This document shows, piece after piece, positions 27,185 to 38,900 of a DNA stretch of 64,000 nucleotides (positions are counted from its first letter, which is position 1; every line of letters starts with the position of its first letter). The translations under genes and the position numbers were made by a program. Origin of the DNA: Sulfurospirillum sp. (lineage in GTDB: Bacteria > Campylobacterota > Campylobacteria > Campylobacterales > Arcobacteraceae); NCBI GenBank assembly GCA_030491005.1, contig JAKZMJ010000015.1:124001-188000 (forward strand), in the 5' to 3' direction. The notes under the pieces are model-generated. The model had not been told where the DNA came from. It saw only the letters and a list, made by a program, of their open reading frames with translations, and ran no database searches.

Positions 27185-27840
27185 TGCGAAAGATAGATAA
27201 AAATATAATTCAATCAGCTGATTATAAGACATACTTAGAAAGTTTAACTGGTATAAATCATCCTAAATATAATAGTTCAAAGTTTAAATATTACCATGAT
27301 ATTAAAATGAGCCTTTTAAAGTCTCAAAATGCACTTTGTGCCTATACAGAGCAGTTATTATGTGATAGTGATTATATCACTTCTAATAATTGGGATGATA
27401 AAAAATATACAAGAGAATTAACACAAGAAGATAAACATGCAATTCAAGGAGACTTGGAACATTTTGATGAAAGTTTAAAAACAAATAAGGCTTGGCTATG
27501 GAGTAATCTTTTTGTAGTAGCTACTCATAATAATTGTAGAATTAAAGGAAGTAAATCTATCGACTATATTTTAAAACCTGATGATGTAAATTATGACCCT
27601 TATAAATATTTGGAGTTTGATTATGAAACAGGTCTCTTTAATCCTAAGCATAATTTAACTCAAAGCGAAAAAGATAAAGTTGAGTATATGATAGGAACAC
27701 TTGGTATTAATTGTATTCATATTCAACGAATAAAATATCTAAAAATGTTAAAAGACAGAAAAGATATTGGATTAGATACAAATCCTTATCAATATATTAC
27801 TGCATGGGATATGACACTTAAAAATTTAGAGAATAAATAA
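27184..27840 (+). CDS. Septu-like HNH endonuclease (PtuB-type)
   Basis: 218 residues. LCAYTEQLLC, GDLEHFDES, WLWSNLFVVATHNNCRIKGSK and LKPDDVNYDPYKYLEFD match the layout of PtuB-like HNH proteins: His in LEHF, Asn in WSNL, and His in THNNC followed by Lys. The ATG overlaps the ATPase stop (TAATG), so the pair is translationally coupled. The product should be the nuclease effector activated or restrained by the ATPase. The gene ends before an A/T-rich hairpin at 27844. Confidence 0.75.
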   Translation: MRKIDKNIIQSADYKTYLESLTGINHPKYNSSKFKYYHDIKMSLLKSQNALCAYTEQLLCDSDYITSNNWDDKKYTRELTQEDKHAIQGDLEHFDESLKTNKAWLWSNLFVVATHNNCRIKGSKSIDYILKPDDVNYDPYKYLEFDYETGLFNPKHNLTQSEKDKVEYMIGTLGINCIHIQRIKYLKMLKDRKDIGLDTNPYQYITAWDMTLKNLENK

Positions 27841-27843
27841 ATA

Positions 27844-27869
27844 AAAAATATGCTAAAATATATTTTTTT
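27844..27869 (+). terminator. candidate intrinsic terminator after the Septu-like pair
   Basis: AAAAATAT (27844-27851) and ATATTTTT (27860-27867) form an 8-base A/T-only stem with a T7 tail. In such AT-rich sequence this could be chance, so confidence is low. Confidence 0.3.
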
Positions 27870-27983
27870 GTCAAAAACTCCTTAAAAAACTCATCAATAT
27901 CAACATCTGTATTTTTACTATTTTTGAAGTCGAGTATAAGAAATTAAAAGCTTACAATAGTAGATGATTGTTTTCTTATACAA

Positions 27984-28289
27984 CTAACTAAAAACTGGTC
28001 TAAAAAAGCTTCTATCGTAACTAATAATGCAGTTTGTTTCTTCTGCATATTTAAATGCTTCTATACATTCTTTATCATTAAAAGAGTTATTTCTATATTT
28101 TTCGTAAGTTTCAAAACTTGGAAATGTAAATAATGCTAATGCTACATTATTTTTTCCTTCTGAAGGAAGAAAATAACCATGATGATTGCCTCCAAACTTA
28201 TTTACTAATGGAATCCATAATTTTGCATAATGTTCAAACTCTTTTATTTTCTTTGGGTCTATAATATAATTTAAATAACATGTAATCAT
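27984..28289 (-). CDS. NIPSNAP-family protein
   Basis: 101 residues with the ferredoxin-like fold pattern of NIPSNAP: CYLNYIIDPKKIKEFEHYAK, LWIPLVNKFGGNHHGYFLP, and LALFTFPSFETYEKYRN. The biochemical role of bacterial NIPSNAP proteins is not established. It overlaps the aroE stop by 4 bases (ATGA) and so is in the same transcript, although a functional link with shikimate metabolism is not implied. Confidence 0.8.
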   Translation of the reverse strand: MITCYLNYIIDPKKIKEFEHYAKLWIPLVNKFGGNHHGYFLPSEGKNNVALALFTFPSFETYEKYRNNSFNDKECIEAFKYAEETNCIISYDRSFFRPVFS

Positions 28290-29110
28290 TTTAATTTTCC
28301 TCTCTTTGTATAGCTACTTGTTAAACCTTTCCTCATAGCTTCAATTAGCTTATCTGTAGCCTTTGTATCAGTAAATAACTCAAAAGCCAATACTCCTTGA
28401 TATAAAAGCATATCTTCTCCATCTTTAGCTTTTAAGTTCATAGCTAATGCTAGTCTTAAAAAAGGAGTTTGTTTGCCATAAATACAATCAAAGGCAAAAG
28501 AAGCTTTTTTAAATAATTTTTCTAATAATTTTTTATCACAAGGATATAAGTCATCTTTTAAACCTGCACTTGTAGAGTTTATTACTAAGTCAAAATTATT
28601 CATTTTAAAGTTATCCCAAGTATAAGTATTTATTCCTAAATTTATAAAAAATTCTAGTTTGTTTTGACTTCTATTTAATAAAAAAACTTCTTTCTTCTCT
28701 TGTTTTAAAGCAACTGCGATAGCTCGTGCAGTTCCACCTGCTCCAATAATTAATATTTTATTAAGCTTTCCAAAACTTTTGACAGCTTTTAAGAAACCTA
28801 AGCCATCAGTATTGTAAGCTAGGATTTTATCATTTTTTTTGATATATGTATTTACAGCACCAATATGCTTAGCAATACCTACTACCTCATCAGCTTGCCT
28901 GTAAGCTTCTTCTTTATGTGGTACAGTTATATTAGCACCATAAAAATCATTTGTTAAAAAAGTATCTTTTAGTTCATTTCCATTAAGTAAATGCTTTGTT
29001 TCGTAATTTGCATCTATATTTAAATACTTAAACCCTGCATTGTGCATTTGTGGAGATTTAGAATGTTCAACTGGATTACCAAATATTACAAATTTTTTAA
29101 TATTTTTCAT
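28286..29110 (-). CDS. aroE: shikimate 5-dehydrogenase
   Basis: 274 residues from the ATG at 29110 (MKNIKKFVIFGNPVEHSKSP). An in-frame ATG at 29128 exists but would overlap the upstream gene, whereas 29110 has AGAAG at a good distance. Motifs: NPVEHSKSPQMHN (shikimate binding), NITVPHKE with the catalytic Lys, IIGAGGTARAI (NADP-binding loop) and NSTSAGL. It reduces 3-dehydroshikimate to shikimate in aromatic amino acid synthesis. Confidence 0.94.
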   Translation of the reverse strand: MKNIKKFVIFGNPVEHSKSPQMHNAGFKYLNIDANYETKHLLNGNELKDTFLTNDFYGANITVPHKEEAYRQADEVVGIAKHIGAVNTYIKKNDKILAYNTDGLGFLKAVKSFGKLNKILIIGAGGTARAIAVALKQEKKEVFLLNRSQNKLEFFINLGINTYTWDNFKMNNFDLVINSTSAGLKDDLYPCDKKLLEKLFKKASFAFDCIYGKQTPFLRLALAMNLKAKDGEDMLLYQGVLAFELFTDTKATDKLIEAMRKGLTSSYTKRGKLK

Positions 29111-29111
29111 T

Positions 29112-29531
29112 TTACTTCTTGTTGTCATAAGTTTTAATTAGGATATCTTTATAATGATTTAAATCTTTCATTAACGAATCATCATGATCATTGATATCAG
29201 GATGATACTTTCTTGCTAATATTTTATATGTCTTTTTAATTTCATCTTTTGTAGGATCACTTGTAAAACCAAAAAAATCTTTTGCTTTTTTTATATCATT
29301 AATTCCACTATAAGTGTTAGGATTAAAACCATTAAAATTATTATTATTATTATAACCTTGTGATTTAAAATGAAATTGATTTTTTGATTTTAGTTTTTTG
29401 TATATAAAAAAATATATCATCACAAAAAGTACAAATATTATGATTAAAAATGTTCCAAAATTTGTAAATATCAGATATATAATATAAAAAAATATAGACA
29501 GTCGTATAATTTTTCCCAATTCTTTTCCCAT
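29112..29531 (-). CDS. membrane-anchored DnaJ-domain protein
   Basis: 139 residues. One or two hydrophobic helices (about residues 10-45) are followed by a basic, Asn-rich linker and a C-terminal J domain, with DDIKKAKDFFG-like entry and the diagnostic HPD in ARKYHPDINDHD. The HPD tripeptide stimulates Hsp70 ATPase, so this is a DjlA-type inner-membrane co-chaperone with the J domain in the cytoplasm. It is immediately upstream of aroE and 377 bases from the divergent toxin gene. Confidence 0.8.
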   Translation of the reverse strand: MGKELGKIIRLSIFFYIIYLIFTNFGTFLIIIFVLFVMIYFFIYKKLKSKNQFHFKSQGYNNNNNFNGFNPNTYSGINDIKKAKDFFGFTSDPTKDEIKKTYKILARKYHPDINDHDDSLMKDLNHYKDILIKTYDNKK

Positions 29532-29908
29532 TGTAAAACTTCAAACCTTTAAACTTTATATTTATTTGAAATGAATTGTACAATATTCTTTTATTTAAAC
29601 AGTTTAAATATTAATAAAATCTTTTATCATTAAAGTATTGTCTGTCCATATACATTAAGAATAACTTAAGCAAAGTGATTATTTATATTCTCATATAGCT
29701 TTATAGTATATTTTCAAGCCATATTTACAATTATTAAAAAATAAATTTTGTATTTTTTTTAACTTAAATTTATTTAAATTCTTTTATATAGCATATTTAT
29801 TTGAAATATATAGTATAAATTTTAAAATTATTAGTTTTTATGTTTTATAGTCATATCATAAATAAAAAGAATTGGAATATATATATTTATATTTTAAAAA
29901 GGAAAATT
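29532..29908. other. divergent upstream region of the MARTX gene
   Basis: 377 bases, over 80 per cent A+T, between the DnaJ-domain gene and the toxin gene. It holds several TATA-like stretches (for example TATAGTATAAAT near 29810), none of which makes a convincing promoter with a -35 box. No rtxC or rtxH gene is present. The in-frame extension upstream of the chosen toxin start (from an ATG at 29840) lies here and looks non-coding. AAGGA precedes the ATG at 29909. Confidence 0.5.
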
Positions 29909-32900
29909 ATGGGCTGGTTTAAAAATTTAATAAAAAGTGCGGGATATTTCTTTACTGGAACATATAATGGAAATGAAGGCAATGATAATATTTATGCTGC
30001 ATCTTTAAATTTAGGTTGGGGAAGTGGAATTTTAACTAAAGGTGGAGATGATAGCGTAACCGCAGCTGGATTTAATCTAAAAATAGTTGATACTTGGGGA
30101 GATTTAAGAGTTTTTGGGGCAGGAGCTTGGACTGATATTTCAAAAACGGGAAATGGAAATTTATCTTATTTTGGAGCTAGTGGAGGATTACGAATAAATC
30201 ATCAAGGTGAGAGGGGAGATATAAAACTAAGAAGTGTTTCTATTAATAGTGTAATAACAAGAATAGGACGAATTGGAAATATGAATATTTGGGGAGCAGG
30301 ATTACGAACTCAATATAAGCTATATACAACAATAGGAGATATAACCATACGAGGTATTGCTGCATATATTGATGTACAAAGGGGAAGTGCAAATATATTG
30401 AAAATGATGCCAAATAATGTTAGAGATATCCTGCAAAATTTAGGTTTAAGTGTTGGAATGAACTTGAAACAAATGTTTCAACAACAATTTGGAGATGAAG
30501 CTTCGAGAGGAAATGTAAATATTTTAGGAGCTGGTGCTTATATACGAGTTAATAGTACAGTAGATTATGGAGATTTAACTGGTTATACCCTAGCTGGATA
30601 TGGGTCATTTACAAGAATAGGAATTAGTTCAAATATAAACTTAAAAGTAGCAGGTATTAATAATTCTATTAAACATCATTCAAAATATGGAAATACAAAA
30701 GTAATAGCGCTTGGTGGAAGAAATTATATAGAAAGAAAGGGACAGTATATAAATGATGGCTCAAATGGAAATGTACATGCAAGCATAGCAGGCTTACGAA
30801 ATAATATTTATCATGGAACTGATTATGGAAATACCACTTTATATGGAGCAGCAATAAGTACTTTAGTCACAAGAGAGGGATTAGTTGGAAATGTAAATAT
30901 TTATGGAATTGGTTTTGATACAGAAATAAATATCAAAATGCTAAGAGGAGCTTTAACATATATTGGGGCAGGAGCATCTAATAGAATTAATATAAGTGGA
31001 TATAAAAATTTTCAAAATAACATACATTATAATCCAAGTTCTTATGAATCTTATAAATCAAACATAAATTTTGTAGGATTATACAATAAAGTAAATCATA
31101 CAACAGAGTATGGGGATATCACCGTAAGAGGTGGTGGTGGATATACCCAAGTAAAAAGAAGAGCTAAACATTCAAATTTAAGAGCATTTTTAGCAGGCTA
31201 TGGAAATCAAGTTGAATTAAACTCACTAAGTGGAAACTATACTTTTAAAGGAGCTGGTATTGCAAATATCTTAAAAAATAATTCCAAAGATGGTTATACT
31301 TTTGTACTTGCAGCTGGTGTTGGAAATTCTTTAACTAGAAGAGGAAATGGTGATGGCAATATCATTTTACTAGGTGGGGGAAATCATATTTCTTGGAAAG
31401 GAAGAGGGAATTTAAGAGCTAAACTAGGTGGAACTACTGTTAATCATCTTACAAAAGAAGGTGATGGAAATAATGAATTTATTTTAGGTGGGGTGTATGG
31501 CAATATAGTAAATGTAAAAGGTAATGGACGACTTATATTAGGTGGATTAGGATTTATAAATAAAGTAAAAAAAGAAGGAAATGGAAAAACTATTATTGTT
31601 TTATTTGGTGGAGTAAATATCTATCATCAACAAGGAAGTGGAAATATATATGCTTTTATGTTAGGTGGAGGAAATATTTTAAACAAAGAAGGAAGAGGAA
31701 GTATATATACTTTAATGGCTGGAGGAGTAAATTCTATATTTCAAAAAGGAAAAGGAAATATTTATGCAGGTCTTTTAGGTGGAGGAAATATCATTACTAA
31801 ATTAGGTGATGGTGATATATATACCTTGCTTGCAGGAGGAGCAAATGTTTTAACTCATATAGGAGATGGAAAAAGTATTGCTCTTATGTTTGGAGGAGTT
31901 AATGTCTTAACTAAAATAGGAGATGGCTTAAGTGTAGCTGTTATGTTTGGAACTGCAAATGTATTTACACATATAGGAGATGGCGATTCAATTGCTGTTA
32001 TGATAGGAACATATAATATTTTTACTAAAGTTGGTGGAGAAAAAGGAGATTTAAATATAGCTGTTATGTTAGGTTCTGGAAATGTATTTACTCAAATAGG
32101 AGATGGGGATACTTATGCTTTTATGGCAGGTTCTGTTAATATTTTTACTAAAGTAGGAAATGGAAGAACAATAGTAGGAATGATATCAAATGCAAATATC
32201 TTCACTCACATAGGTAAGGGAATGACTATAGCTTTAATGAGTGGGAACTTAAATATTGCTACAAAAATAGGAGATGGCTTAACTATAGGTGTATTGTATC
32301 AAGGAACTATTGGAAATATATTTACACATATAGGAAATGGCAAGACATTTGCATTGCTTTTAGGAAGTACAAATATATTTACAAAAGTAGGAAATGGAAT
32401 GACTATGGCTGTTATGCAAGGAAGTGGTAATGTCTTTACTCATGTAGGAGATGGAATAAGTGCAGCTGTTATGATAGGAGCTGGAAGTGTTTTTACAAAA
32501 GTAGGAGATGATATAACTATAGCTTTAATGTTTGCTCCTCCTAAAAATGTACCTTTTTCAGTAGGAAATATCTTTACTCATATAGGAGATGGAATAAGTT
32601 TAGCTGTAATGTATGGTGGAAAAGCCAATATCTTTACTAAAGTAGGAGATGGTTTAAGCATAGCTGTTATGATAGGTGGACATGCCAATATATTTACACA
32701 TATAGGAGATGGAGTTAGTGTAGCATTAATGGCAAATGCAAGTGCAAATATATATACCAAAGTAGGAAATGGCTTAACCTTAGCCTTAATGCAAGGACAA
32801 GCTAATATCATGACTCATATAGGAGATGGTATAAGCGTAGGACTTGCCCATGGAAAAGCTAATATTATTACAAAAGTAGGAAATGGTGAGCTAGGAGTTG

Positions 32901-35900
32901 GTTTATATGGAAAATTAAATATAGTAACACATTATAGTAGTAAAAAAAGTAATACCTTTGCTTTAGTAAAAGGAGATCTTAATATCATAACAAAAATAGG
33001 ACCACTTGAAGGATTAAATATAACCATAAATCCTCTTGATGGAAAAGTAAGTGATCCTGTCGCACAAGAAGATAGATTTTTAGCAAGAGGAGATTTAAGC
33101 TCAAATCCAATGAAAGTATTAAATTCTGTAGTTGATGGTATGAAAAACCTAGCAAGTTCCACATATAAAGACTTGAAAAATTCAAATGGTGGAATGTTAA
33201 GTGTAGTTGCTATTGGAAAAGCAAATATTATAACACATATAGGAAGAGGTGCTACAAATGTAATAGTTCACGGAAAGGCAAATATCATTACAAAAGTAGG
33301 AAATGGAAGAAGTATAGTTTTTGCAAATGGACAATCTAATATTATAACAACAGTAGGAGATGGAGATAGTTTGTATGGTGTTAGAGGGAAATTTAATATA
33401 ATTACAAAAGTAGGTTCAGGCTCTAGTGTTGCTATTGCCAAAGGAAGAGGAAATATCATCACTAAAATAGGAGATGGTTTACATATAGGATTAATGCACG
33501 GAAAAGGAAATCTACATACCGTTGTAGGTGATGGTATGGTAATAAATGGACAAATTGGAAGCTTTAATATCAATACTAAAGTAGGAGATGGTACAAGTAT
33601 TTCTGTAGCAAAAGGAAAATATAATTTAAATATACAATATGGAGATGGCTTAGGAATATATGCAGGATTTGGAAGAAGCAATATATCTATTAAAATAGGA
33701 AACGGCGATTATTATGGCTTAGCCTTTGAGCTTAATAAAGGAAAATTTAAAGACAATGCAAAGAAAGCAGTACAATCACTTTTAAAAGAATTAAAAGGAA
33801 CAGGAATTTCAATTTTAGCAAGTGGAACTATTTCACGATTGGTAAATGGAAAAGAAGATGTAGCTGATACTTCAGATAAAAAAAGTAGTCAACAAATGCA
33901 AGCTCCTGTTAATTTAGAAGGAAGTTCTTATTCTTTAGAAGAAGAAAAAGTCAATGATGAAAATACAAATGATTTAAGTTCAAGTGTCACTAAAACTAAT
34001 GAAGATGGAAATGAAAATAATTATGATAAAAAAAATACCGAAGGTAGTAGTTCATCAAATCTTGAAAATAGAACTAAAAACAAAACAAATAAATCACAAA
34101 AAGCTCAAGATAATGCCACTAAAGATAAAAACAAAGCTAAAAGAGATGCTAGCAAAGCACAAAATAAAATAGACGATAAAAATCAAAAAGTTACTGCTTT
34201 AAGAAATAAAACCAATGAAGTTAGCAAAAAAGATTTAAAACAAAATGCAAGTAAAATACAAAACTTTATTCAAGAAGAATTAAGTAATGAAAGTTCATAT
34301 TATAATATGAAACAAGAAAGTACAAAGCCAAGTGTACTTAATAGCAAAGCAAAAAATAAAAAACTATTACATAATACAAATGCACAATATAATCTTAAAC
34401 AAGAAACTAAAAATATAACAATAAGTGTACAAAGTATGGGTATTTATATAGGTGAGGGACATAAATCTAATACTATAATATTAGATAATAACTTTAAAAG
34501 TGGAGATAGCCGTTGGATTAAGTTTGAAATAGGTAATTTGGTAAAAGCAATTAAGATAAAAATAGAATTTATTAAAAATACAATTAAATTAAGTACACTT
34601 GAAGCAAAATATTCTATAAATAATAGAAATTGTAATTTTAATAAAGATGGTATTTCTACATCTTTAGCTAGTACTTCAACATCTATTGGGTATGGAATTA
34701 AAAATGTAAATATCAATGGGACACAAAAAGTAGGTACTATAAATCAAAACGGTATGATATACGACTTAAATATAAATAGTAAAAAAGATATAAATACCTA
34801 TAAATATATATTAATTCAAAGAAACTCTATTAATCAAGATATTAATAGTAAAATACTTAATTTAAGTAATATCAAAATTATTTCTAATAATCAAGATATT
34901 ACAAAACATATTCAATATATGAAAATGTCTTCTTTATGGAATGATAATTATAAGGAATCAAATTTAATTGATAATGATAACAATACTTTTACACATACTT
35001 CAGGTAAAGATAGTAATCCTTGGATTCAAATAAAATTAGATAAAAAATATAATATAGATGAGTTAGAAATCACAGGAAGAAAAAACTTTGACCACAGAAA
35101 TAAAAATATACAAGTATACTTATCAAATGAAGATTTAAGTGAACAAAATATAAAGCTTGTAAACCCTAATACATACAAAACATATAAAATAATTTTTAAT
35201 GGTAGCTCAGGAAGTTTAGAAAAAGAACAATTAAGATTAAATACAATAAAAAATACTAGCTTAGACGAAGAACAAAATGTACAAGTAGACTTAAATATAA
35301 TCCAAAATGGAAGTTCACTAAGAAATGAGTTTTCAAAAATGCAAAATGATATTAATTCACATATAAAAAAATATAGTAAAAAAGTAAAAGATACACTAAA
35401 AAAAGTAAAAAGCAAAACGCAAAGTGCATCAAATAAAACAGATATTACAAAACAACAAAAAGAAAGTCAAAATAGTAATATTAAAGCCAATGAAAGAAAA
35501 GCTAAAGCAATAGAAGCTTCAAGTAAACATAAAGAAAAATCAACCAAAGCAATAAATGATTCAAAATTAGCAAATATAAAAGCTGATGAAAGAAAAGCTA
35601 AAGCAATAGAAGCTTCAAATAAGTATGAAAATAAATCTCAAAATGTAAGATATAATGCACAAGAAGAAAACTATAGAACTAATACTTTTAAAATACAAAA
35701 TACTTTAAAATCAAATTCTTTAAATACAAACACATCTTTTATAAATTTATTTAACAAATCAAGTATCAAAGGTGTAAATGTAATAAAAAATTCTCTTATA
35801 AAATCTTCTGCAAGTGCTTGGAATGCAGGTGCGTTTTCTAATAAATATTTAGATAAGGATGGGAGAGTAAGTACCACTGTACTTGAAACTAATACAGCAA

Positions 35901-38900
35901 GAATGATAGGTCTTTCATATAAAGATAAAGACCAACATTATTTCACTATTGATTATGCACTTTTTTTAGAAAAAGGAGGATATATATTTATTACTGAAAA
36001 AGGTATAGGAAAAAGAACAAGATCACAAGAAAGATATACAACGGGTGATGTTTTATCAGTGCAAAGAGAGGGTAATATAGTTTCATATTTAAAAAATGAA
36101 AGAGTATTTTACACTTCAAATACTAAATCAAAAGGAAAAATATATTTAGATACTTCTTTAAATGATAAAGGTGCTACATTGATGAATATAGTAATTGAAA
36201 AAAATATATATTTTATAAAAGGGCTTAGTAAAGAAAATAATGATTTTATTAAAACTTCATCTTATGGATGGAATTCAGAAGTTTTTTCAAAAGATTTTAT
36301 AAGTATTGATGGAAGTGTTAGTGCCACAGCAAAAGAAACAAACAAAGCCAGAATGTTTGGCTTATCAAATAATAATGGAAATTCTAGTTATCAAAGTATT
36401 GATTATGCAGTATATTTAGATAATTTTGGACAATTATTAGTGTATGAAAATGCTAATTTAAAAGGAAATTTTGGAAGGTATCAAGCAGGAGATAGATTTA
36501 GTGTTCAAAGAAAAAATGGCAATATTTATTATCTAAAAAATGATAAGATTTTTTATACTTCTTTAATAAAATCAACTCAAAAGTTATACTTAGATAGTTC
36601 ATTTAGAGATACAAATGCTACTTTAGTAGATGTTAATATAAAAGATGATTTTTTTACTTCCATTGAAGGAGTGGAAGTCACTAATAATAGTCTTAAAAAA
36701 ACAGGAAATAATTCTTGGAATACAGGAGCATTTTTAGCTAAAACAATTCAAAGTGATGGAAGTGTTCATTTTAGTGTAGATGAAACTAGAACGAATAAAG
36801 CCATAGGTTTATCATATAACAAACAAGACAATAAAAGTTTTTATACAATAGATTATGCCATTTATTTAAATTCAAATTCACAGTTTTATATTATGGAGCA
36901 AGGAAGTGGAAAAGCATTTTTAAGAATATATAAAAAAGAAGATACATTTAACATTCAAAGAGATGGTTCTTTTATAAAATATTATCATAATAAAAATCTT
37001 ATATATACTTCACAAAGTACATCTAATAAAAAACTATATGTTCAAACTGCTTTATATGATAAGGGTGCTACATTTACTAATATTGTATTAAAAAATAAAA
37101 CTTTACTTAAAAAAGATACTTCAGATATACATTCTATACAAGATATTGATAAAGATGCACTTATAAATAGTTTAAATGAGGCAAAAATAGCCTTAAGAAT
37201 AAATATGAGAAGTAACAATATAGGAAGTTCTGAAAATTATTCTAATATGAAAGATAAAATTAATGCTTTAAAATCAAAAATAAGTTTTTATAAAAATACT
37301 TTAAATACTATAAATGAACTTAGAAAAGATATAAACAATACTAATAATGAAGATAGTTCAAGTATTAAAAAAAGATATTCAATGAATGAGCTTCCTTCTA
37401 AACAAGAAGGAATAGCTGTTAATTTTAATGGAAAACACTTAGGAGAGAAAGATTTATTAGATAATGACAATTTCTCAGTTTCTAATTTAGAAACTATTTT
37501 AAATAAATTAGCACCTAATATAAACAGTGAAATAAAAACCTTAAGTAATATAGATACAATTAGTACAAAAGAAAGAACATTTTTCAATGATATTAAAAAA
37601 GTTATTTCAAATCCACAAATTCTTCATCTAAAATTATCAGATACAATTACTGCTATGCTTGTATCTAAGGATAAAGATTTTGCATATGCTATTTTCCAAG
37701 GAGATAAAAAGCCTTTAGTAGATGCTACAGGGTCTTTAAGAAATCAATTTAATGTCTCATCTCATACATTAGATTATATTTCCTTGAAGTCATTACAAGA
37801 AAATGGTTCAAGTGGATTATCTTCATTAGTTTCAATTCTTGCATCAAGTGATTTTAACACACTAGATGAAATGCAAAAAAGTAAAATCTTTAGCGAACAA
37901 GAAAGAAGTATATATATTAAAAATACATTATATTCAAGTAGAATGTGGAAAAGTGAACACATAACTTCTATTTTAGAAAGTATTGATTCTATGAGAGAGA
38001 AAGATAAATATATACTTTCTATTAAAGATAAAGAACTTCAAGAAATTTATAGACAAGAAAAGTCTTTTTCAAGTCAAAATATAGTAAATGATACAAATAA
38101 TATAAATTCTAACGACAAATCAAACAACTTAGAAGATAGTAATTTTGCCAATAATGATACAAGTTCTTATGATAACTCTGATGATAATTCTAATAATAGC
38201 AATACAAATCTTAAAGATGAATCACATGGTTTTAAAAATGTATTTTCTACTAATACAAAAGATATTTTAAAAGCTATTGATCAAGGAGTAAGTACTGTAT
38301 CTTTAAATCAAAATATAAATACAAAATTTGAAGATATTATTTCTTTAAATACTTCTCTTCAACATAAAGATTTAAGCTCTTTACAGTTTTCTAAAAAACA
38401 CATAAAGACTTTACAAAGAGATGGAAAAATTAGCTTAGTTACAAATATAGAAGATAAAGAAATTACTTTCAAATCTAATAATAGTGAAAATTCCTATAAT
38501 TATAAAGCGATTTATAATGAAATAGATAAGAAGTATGATATTTTTTACAAAACTGAAAATAACTCTTATAATTCTTTAAAAATATTTGAAGGTTATAATA
38601 CAAATAATTTAGAATTAAATAAAAATAATGTTAAAAACCTAATTAAAGTTGATGGAGTTAAAACACAATATTTTAATGGTGGAAAGAAAATAAAACTAGA
38701 AACATCTTTAGGAGAAGTATATAATATTGAATTAAATAAAGACAATAAAACATATAGTATATATAAAGAAATACATAATAAACAAGTACAACTTAAAGTT
38801 AATGAACACACTTTTAATGAAGGAGATAATCCAAAATTAATTTTAGATAAAAATGCAAAAAGAAATTTGAAAAATATTGATTTTGAAGAAATATATAATA

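Noticed and set aside
29840-29908. Upstream 23-codon extension of the toxin
   Set aside because: Tyr/Ile/Asn/Lys-rich, lacks a ribosome binding site, and the MARTX start sequence begins at the ATG at 29909.
32578-33681. Several open frames of 66-137 codons on the minus strand opposite the toxin repeats
   Set aside because: They are low-complexity (Pro/Ile/Ala) mirror images of the GDG/NIFTK repeats, with no ribosome binding sites; the plus-strand repeat frame explains them.
31560-33720. Possible CRISPR-like or DNA-level tandem array
   Set aside because: The periodicity is at protein level in one long frame with diverged codons; no conserved DNA repeat with unique spacers.
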